From assembly GCA_023442215.1 (NCBI GenBank), contig JAEZMP010000240.1, positions 1 to 11,560 of the forward strand: DNA of 11,560 nucleotides, in the 5' to 3' direction. The notes beneath the pieces were generated by a model. The model had not been told where the DNA came from. It worked only from the letters and a program-made list of their open reading frames with translations, and searched no databases. The stretch is from Pseudomonadota bacterium (GTDB lineage: Bacteria > Pseudomonadota > Alphaproteobacteria > Rhizobiales > Segnochrobactraceae). Shown one piece after another: positions 8,698 through 11,560 of the stretch (within the stretch, counting starts at the first letter, position 1; every line of letters starts with the position of its first letter). Made by a program: the position numbers and the translations under genes.

Positions 8698-9279
8698 TCA
8701 CCGCTCGATCGTGCCCGTGCGGCGGATCTTCTTCTGCAGCAGCAGGAAGCCGTAAAGCAGCGCTTCCGCGCTCGGCGGGCAACCGGGGACGTAGATGTCC
8801 ACCGGGACCACGCGATCGCAGCCGCGCACCACGGAATAGGAATAGTGGTAGTAGCCGCCGCCGTTGGCGCACGAGCCCATCGAGATGACGTAGCGCGGCT
8901 CCGGCATCTGGTCGTAGACCTTGCGGAGCGCGGGCGCCATCTTGTTGGTCAGCGTGCCGGCCACGATCATCACGTCGGACTGGCGCGGGCTGGCGCGGGG
9001 CGCCAGACCGAAGCGCTCGACGTCGTAGCGCGGCATCGACACCTGGATCATCTCGACCGCGCAGCAGGCGAGGCCGAACGTCATCCACATCAGCGAGCCC
9101 GTGCGGGCCCACTGCACCAGCTTGTCGGTGGTGGTGACGACGAAGCCCTTGTCGGCGAGTTCGTCATTGATCTCGAGGAAGAACGGATCGTCCTCGCCCA
9201 CCGGCCGGCCGGTGTTCGGATCGATCACGCCCTTCGGCGCGGGAGCGACGAGAGTGCCGCCAGACGGGTTCAATCCCAT
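8698..9279 (-). CDS. nuoB: NADH-quinone oxidoreductase subunit B (cluster N2 subunit, PSST-type)
   Basis: NuoB holds the terminal 4Fe-4S cluster N2, which reduces ubiquinone. The protein has 193 residues. The N2 ligands are all present: the tandem Cys72-Cys73 in FGLACCAVEM, Cys137 in SMGSCANGGGYYHYSYS, and Cys167 in YVPGCPP. The long conserved core SMPRYDVERFGLAPRASPRQ at 81-100 is near-invariant in Alphaproteobacteria and mitochondria. Three in-frame starts exist. The ATG at 9279 has AAGGGGG seven bases upstream and gives an MGL-type N-terminus typical of the group. The ATG at 9300 and the one at 9390 lie deeper within nuoA and lack such a site. The chosen start overlaps the nuoA end by ten bases, which suggests translational coupling. 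Confidence 0.97.
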   Translation of the reverse strand: MGLNPSGGTLVAPAPKGVIDPNTGRPVGEDDPFFLEINDELADKGFVVTTTDKLVQWARTGSLMWMTFGLACCAVEMIQVSMPRYDVERFGLAPRASPRQSDVMIVAGTLTNKMAPALRKVYDQMPEPRYVISMGSCANGGGYYHYSYSVVRGCDRVVPVDIYVPGCPPSAEALLYGFLLLQKKIRRTGTIER

Positions 9280-9635
9280 TCCAGAGCCCCCTTCTTCCAT
9301 TCGTAGATGAAGCCGATGGTCAGCACGCCGAGGAACAGCATCATCGACCAGAAGCCGAACCAGCCGAGCGTGCCGAAGGTCGCCGCCCACGGGAACAGGA
9401 AGGCGACTTCGAGATCGAAGATGATGAACAGGATCGACACCAGGTAGAACCGGACGTCGAACTTCATGCGCGCGTCGTCAAAGGCATTGAAGCCGCATTC
9501 GTAGGCCGACAGCTTCTCGCTGTCCGGATTCCGGTACGCGACGATGAAGGGCATCACCAGAAGTGCGATCCCAACCACGCCCGCGATGCCGAGGAACACG
9601 ACGATCGCCGCATATTGTCTCAGAAGGTCTTCCAT
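9270..9635 (-). CDS. nuoA: NADH-quinone oxidoreductase subunit A
   Basis: NuoA (ND3 counterpart) is a small membrane subunit at the junction of the two arms, next to NuoH and NuoJ. The protein has 121 residues and three membrane segments at about 9-33, 62-84 and 92-112. The loop after the first helix has YECGFN with Cys47, equivalent to the ND3 loop cysteine that reports the active/deactive state in mitochondria. The second helix has the conserved Asp74 and Glu76 in FDLEVAFLFPWA. The frame is open upstream to 10001, but that stretch is low-complexity Arg/Ala/Pro-rich and unlike NuoA. The ATG at 9635 gives the standard start, though only a weak GGA lies before it. This is the first gene of the nuo operon. 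Confidence 0.96.
   Translation of the reverse strand: MEDLLRQYAAIVVFLGIAGVVGIALLVMPFIVAYRNPDSEKLSAYECGFNAFDDARMKFDVRFYLVSILFIIFDLEVAFLFPWAATFGTLGWFGFWSMMLFLGVLTIGFIYEWKKGALEWD
9287..9293 (-). promoter_or_regulatory. Ribosome-binding site deciding the nuoB start
   Basis: AAGGGGG on the minus strand lies seven bases before the ATG at 9279 and inside the last codons of nuoA. It selects this start over in-frame ATGs at 9300 and 9390. Confidence 0.6.
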
Positions 9636-9702
9636 CAGACGTCCGATCCAATCCGCTTGCCGATCCAACAGACCGGGAACCCGCCACCGGCGGTCCTCGG
9701 GG

Positions 9703-9724
9703 ACTTTAGCCTCACTTTGGCCTC
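9703..9724. repeat. Tandem 11-base direct repeat upstream of nuoA
   Basis: ACTTTAGCCTC (9703-9713) is followed directly by ACTTTGGCCTC (9714-9724), identical at 10 of 11 positions. It lies 68-89 bases before the nuoA start. The 11-base period, about one helical turn, fits the layout of direct-repeat operators bound by response regulators. It could equally affect the mRNA leader if transcription starts upstream. The function is unknown. Confidence 0.5.
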
Positions 9725-9831
9725 GCGGCGACTGCCTGCCCGAACGGGCTGCCGTCACCGCCTTCGCCCCGCCGCGCTGCCGCATGGCCGAGACCTGATC
9801 CGGCCGCGGCGCTGCATCATCGCTTTGAGGC

Positions 9832-9859
9832 ATTCTAAAGGCTTGTTCGTTCGCCGCAA
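9832..9859 (-). promoter_or_regulatory. Candidate sigma70-type promoter for the nuo operon
   Basis: On the minus strand TTGCGG (9859-9854) and TAGAAT (9837-9832) are separated by 16 bases. The -10 element matches TATAAT at five of six positions and the -35 keeps the TTG core. Transcription would start near 9825, giving a leader of about 190 bases before nuoA. The position in a relatively AT-rich patch supports it. It is a pattern match only. Confidence 0.35.
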
Positions 9860-9992
9860 CGCCCCGTGGCAGCAAGCCGCACACGGGAAAGCCGGACGGG
9901 AGGAGACATGTCCAGTCGCGCAGAGGCTTAGCCCACACCCTGGAATGAGGCAAGAGTGGAGCGGAACCACGACGTGCCGCGATGTCTCGTCC

Positions 9993-10006
9993 TTGACGCA
10001 ATGCAA
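9993..10006. promoter_or_regulatory. Candidate FixK/FNR-family binding site
   Basis: TTGACGCAATGCAA fits the FixK2-type pattern TTG(A/C)-N6-(T/G)CAA on both strands. FixK/FnrL regulators adjust respiratory genes to low oxygen in Alphaproteobacteria. The centre is about 175 bases upstream of the predicted nuo start point, far from the usual -40 activating position, and no good -10 element lies at that distance from it. Its role is therefore doubtful. Confidence 0.25.
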
Positions 10007-10245
10007 ATCACAAATCGCGGCGATCCGCCCAAGTCGTGATGCACCGCACAAGGGAAGCCGCGCCCTGAAAAGGCAGGCGCGCAGCCGGTTTCCGCTGTCT
10101 TCCGGTCAGACCGGTCCCGCGGGCTTCCGCCGCATCGGGTCGCCTTGCGTCACGGGCGGACGCGCGATTCCGCCACACCGTCACCGAAGACCGGGTCTGG
10201 CGATGGGCGGTTCGCTCCTGCGGCGGAATGCCTCTGAGTCGCGTG

Positions 10246-10264
10246 TGGGCCCGTTCGGCGCCCA
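10246..10264 (-). terminator. Stem-loop just after the peptidase gene (weak terminator candidate)
   Basis: TGGGCCC and GG-C-GCCCA form a seven-base-pair stem with one bulged C and a GTTC loop. It begins four bases after the peptidase stop codon. No run of T follows on the minus strand, so it does not meet the usual rho-independent pattern. It may mark the 3' end of the mRNA or assist Rho-dependent ending. Confidence 0.25.
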
Positions 10265-10268
10265 GACA

Positions 10269-11540
10269 TCACACCCATTCGCCGCGGCGCATGATCGGCT
10301 CCGCCGATCCGTCGGCGCCGATGCCGTCCACGTCGATCGCGCCGGAGCCGATCATCCAGTCGATGTGGATCAGGCTGCGATTGGCGCCGCGGGCGGCCAG
10401 TTCGGCCTCGGACATCGCACCGCCGCCGCGGATGCACTGACTGTACGACTGTCCGAGCGCGATATGGGATGCCGCGTTCTCGTCGAAAAGAGTGTTGAAG
10501 AACAACAGCCCGCTCGCCGAGATCGGGGAGGAATGCGGCACGAGCGCCACCTCGCCCAGCCGGCGCGAGCCCTCGTCGGTCTCCAGCACCTTCGCCAGCA
10601 CATCCTCGCCGCGCCGTGCCTTGGCCTCGACGATTCGGCCCGCTTCGAACCGCACGCGGATCTCGTCGATCAGCGTGCCCTGGTAGGACAGCGGCTTGGT
10701 CGAGGTGACGTAGCCTTCGACGCGGTCCTTGTGCGGGGTGGTGAAGACTTCCTCGGTCGGGATGTTCGGATTGCAGACGATGCCGTTCCTGGCCTCCGAC
10801 GAGCCGCCGCCCCAGTCGTGGTCGTCGGCGAGCCCGACCGTCAGGTCGGTCCCGGGGCCGGTGAAATGCAGCGCGGCGTAGCGGCGGCCGTTCAGAAGCG
10901 CGCGCCGGGCGTGCAATGCAGCATTGTGCGCCGTCCACGCGGCGACCGGCTCCGTCCCGTCGACGCGCGAGGCCGCGAAGATCGCATCCCACAACCGGGC
11001 GACCGCGACCTCCTCGGTCTCGCCGGGAAACACCGTCTTCGCCCACGCCGGCGTCGCGAACGCGGCGATCGACCAGTTGATCTCGAAGCCCGAGATCAGC
11101 TTCAGCGCTGGCACATAGGCCTTGGAGCGCGCGCGGTTGGCGCGGGCGACCTTCTCGGGATCCTGCCCGGAAAGCAGCGCCGGATCGTCGCCGATGATCG
11201 CGAGCCGCGCCGCGCCGCCGGAAAATGCGGCCGCCATGCCATCGAACAGCCAGCCGGTCGCCCTGTCGAAGCTGTCGTCGGGCGCATGGGCGAAGCGCAT
11301 CAGCGTGGCCTGATCGTCGCCGTAGAGCGGCGTCACCAGCGACGCGCCGGCCCTGTAGGCGTGCTCGGTGATACGGCGGACCAGCGGCAGCGCCTCGACC
11401 GGCGCGGTCAGCACCACCTCCTGCCCCGCCTTCAGGCCCAGCCCGACCCGGACCACGACCTCGGCCAGCCTGTCCAGCCGGACGGCGTGGGCGGCGGCGG
11501 CCTCGGCGGCCGGAATGTGGGTCGAAAGCGGTTCGGTCAT
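10269..11540 (-). CDS. M29-family aminopeptidase (thermophilic metalloprotease family, AmpS/AmpT-like)
   Basis: This is a metal-dependent aminopeptidase of peptidase family M29, which removes N-terminal residues from peptides in the cytoplasm. The protein has 423 residues, the usual M29 length, and no signal peptide. The N-terminal half (about 22-250) has the family's opening pattern VRVGLGLKAGQEVVLTAPVEA at about 30-50. The C-terminal catalytic part shows PNIPTEEVFTTPHKDRVEG (258-276, with Glu264), LGEVALVPHSSPIS (328-341, with Glu330 and His336), the His359-Tyr366 pair, and IHIDWMIGS (391-399, with His392 and Asp394). These agree in order and spacing with known M29 metal and catalytic residues, as far as I recall them. 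GAGGAG lies six bases before the ATG. It reads toward nuo but is separated by 633 bases, so it is probably a separate unit. Its substrate cannot be told from sequence. Confidence 0.92.
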   Translation of the reverse strand: MTEPLSTHIPAAEAAAAHAVRLDRLAEVVVRVGLGLKAGQEVVLTAPVEALPLVRRITEHAYRAGASLVTPLYGDDQATLMRFAHAPDDSFDRATGWLFDGMAAAFSGGAARLAIIGDDPALLSGQDPEKVARANRARSKAYVPALKLISGFEINWSIAAFATPAWAKTVFPGETEEVAVARLWDAIFAASRVDGTEPVAAWTAHNAALHARRALLNGRRYAALHFTGPGTDLTVGLADDHDWGGGSSEARNGIVCNPNIPTEEVFTTPHKDRVEGYVTSTKPLSYQGTLIDEIRVRFEAGRIVEAKARRGEDVLAKVLETDEGSRRLGEVALVPHSSPISASGLLFFNTLFDENAASHIALGQSYSQCIRGGGAMSEAELAARGANRSLIHIDWMIGSGAIDVDGIGADGSAEPIMRRGEWV

Positions 11541-11560
11541 GACGTTCTCCTCGCCGGCAC

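Larger units (their letters stand above)
9636..10268. other. Non-coding region between the M29 peptidase gene and nuoA
   Basis: This 633-base stretch has no convincing gene on either strand; the open frames crossing it encode low-complexity Arg/Ala/Pro-rich strings. It should hold the 3' end of the peptidase transcript and the promoter and leader of the nuo operon. Visible elements, from peptidase to nuoA, are a GC-rich stem-loop (10246-10264), an inverted repeat CCGGT/ACCGG (10102-10114), a FixK/FNR-like palindrome (9993-10006), a promoter-like pair (9832-9859), an 11-base tandem repeat (9703-9724), and a small stem CCGCC/GGCGG (9681-9693). The middle, around 9825-10030, is the least GC-rich part, as expected of a regulatory region. 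Confidence 0.7.

Noticed and set aside
9908..9931. Plus-strand seven-codon frame preceded by a strong GGGAGGAG motif, resembling a leader peptide
   Set aside because: No gene follows on the plus strand and no promoter is visible upstream of it; probably chance.
9270..10001. A much longer NuoA with about 122 extra N-terminal residues
   Set aside because: The extension is Arg/Pro/Ala-rich and unlike NuoA, runs through the promoter-like region, and the ATG at 9635 gives the standard 121-residue protein.

Overview
The window is one strand of a GC-rich alphaproteobacterial chromosome. It carries the proximal part of a nuo operon, which encodes respiratory complex I (proton-pumping NADH:quinone oxidoreductase). 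All real genes lie on the minus strand, so transcription runs from high to low coordinates. An M29-family aminopeptidase gene (11540 to 10269) comes first, followed by a non-coding stretch of about 630 bases. Then come nuoA, nuoB, nuoC, nuoD, nuoE, nuoF, nuoG, nuoH, nuoI and the 5' part of nuoJ, which runs off the window at base 1. The alphaproteobacterial assignment (best guess Hyphomicrobiales/Rhizobiales) is inferred from separate nuoC and nuoD genes, the mitochondrial-like sequences of NuoB, NuoD and NuoI, a NuoG without the extra N7 cluster cysteines, a NuoE with a C-terminal extension, and the strong G/C bias at third codon positions.

The encoded proteins cover most of the complex. The NADH-oxidising module is NuoE, NuoF and NuoG (FMN, N1a, N3, N1b, N4, N5). 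The quinone-reducing connecting module is NuoB, NuoC, NuoD and NuoI (N2, N6a, N6b). The proximal membrane module is NuoA, NuoH and NuoJ. Every expected Fe-S ligand and the key quinone-site residues are present, so all ten genes look intact and functional apart from the window-edge truncation of nuoJ. The antiporter-like subunits (nuoK, L, M, N) presumably follow beyond base 1.

Several junctions are tight: nuoA/nuoB overlap by 10 bases, nuoD/nuoE share the A of TGATG, and nuoE/nuoF are 21 bases apart. Other junctions have unusually roomy spacers: nuoC-nuoD 267, nuoF-nuoG 155, nuoH-nuoI 138 and nuoI-nuoJ 202 bases. These spacers contain perfect GC-rich stem-loops, and two contain short open frames that fill or nearly fill the gap. 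The 633-base region ahead of nuoA holds a plausible sigma70-type promoter, an 11-base tandem repeat and one FixK/FNR-like palindrome.

I found no mobile element, CRISPR array, tRNA, rRNA or new defence-like system. This is a well-known housekeeping locus. The points worth checking are the spacer contents, the nuo leader and the peptidase neighbour.
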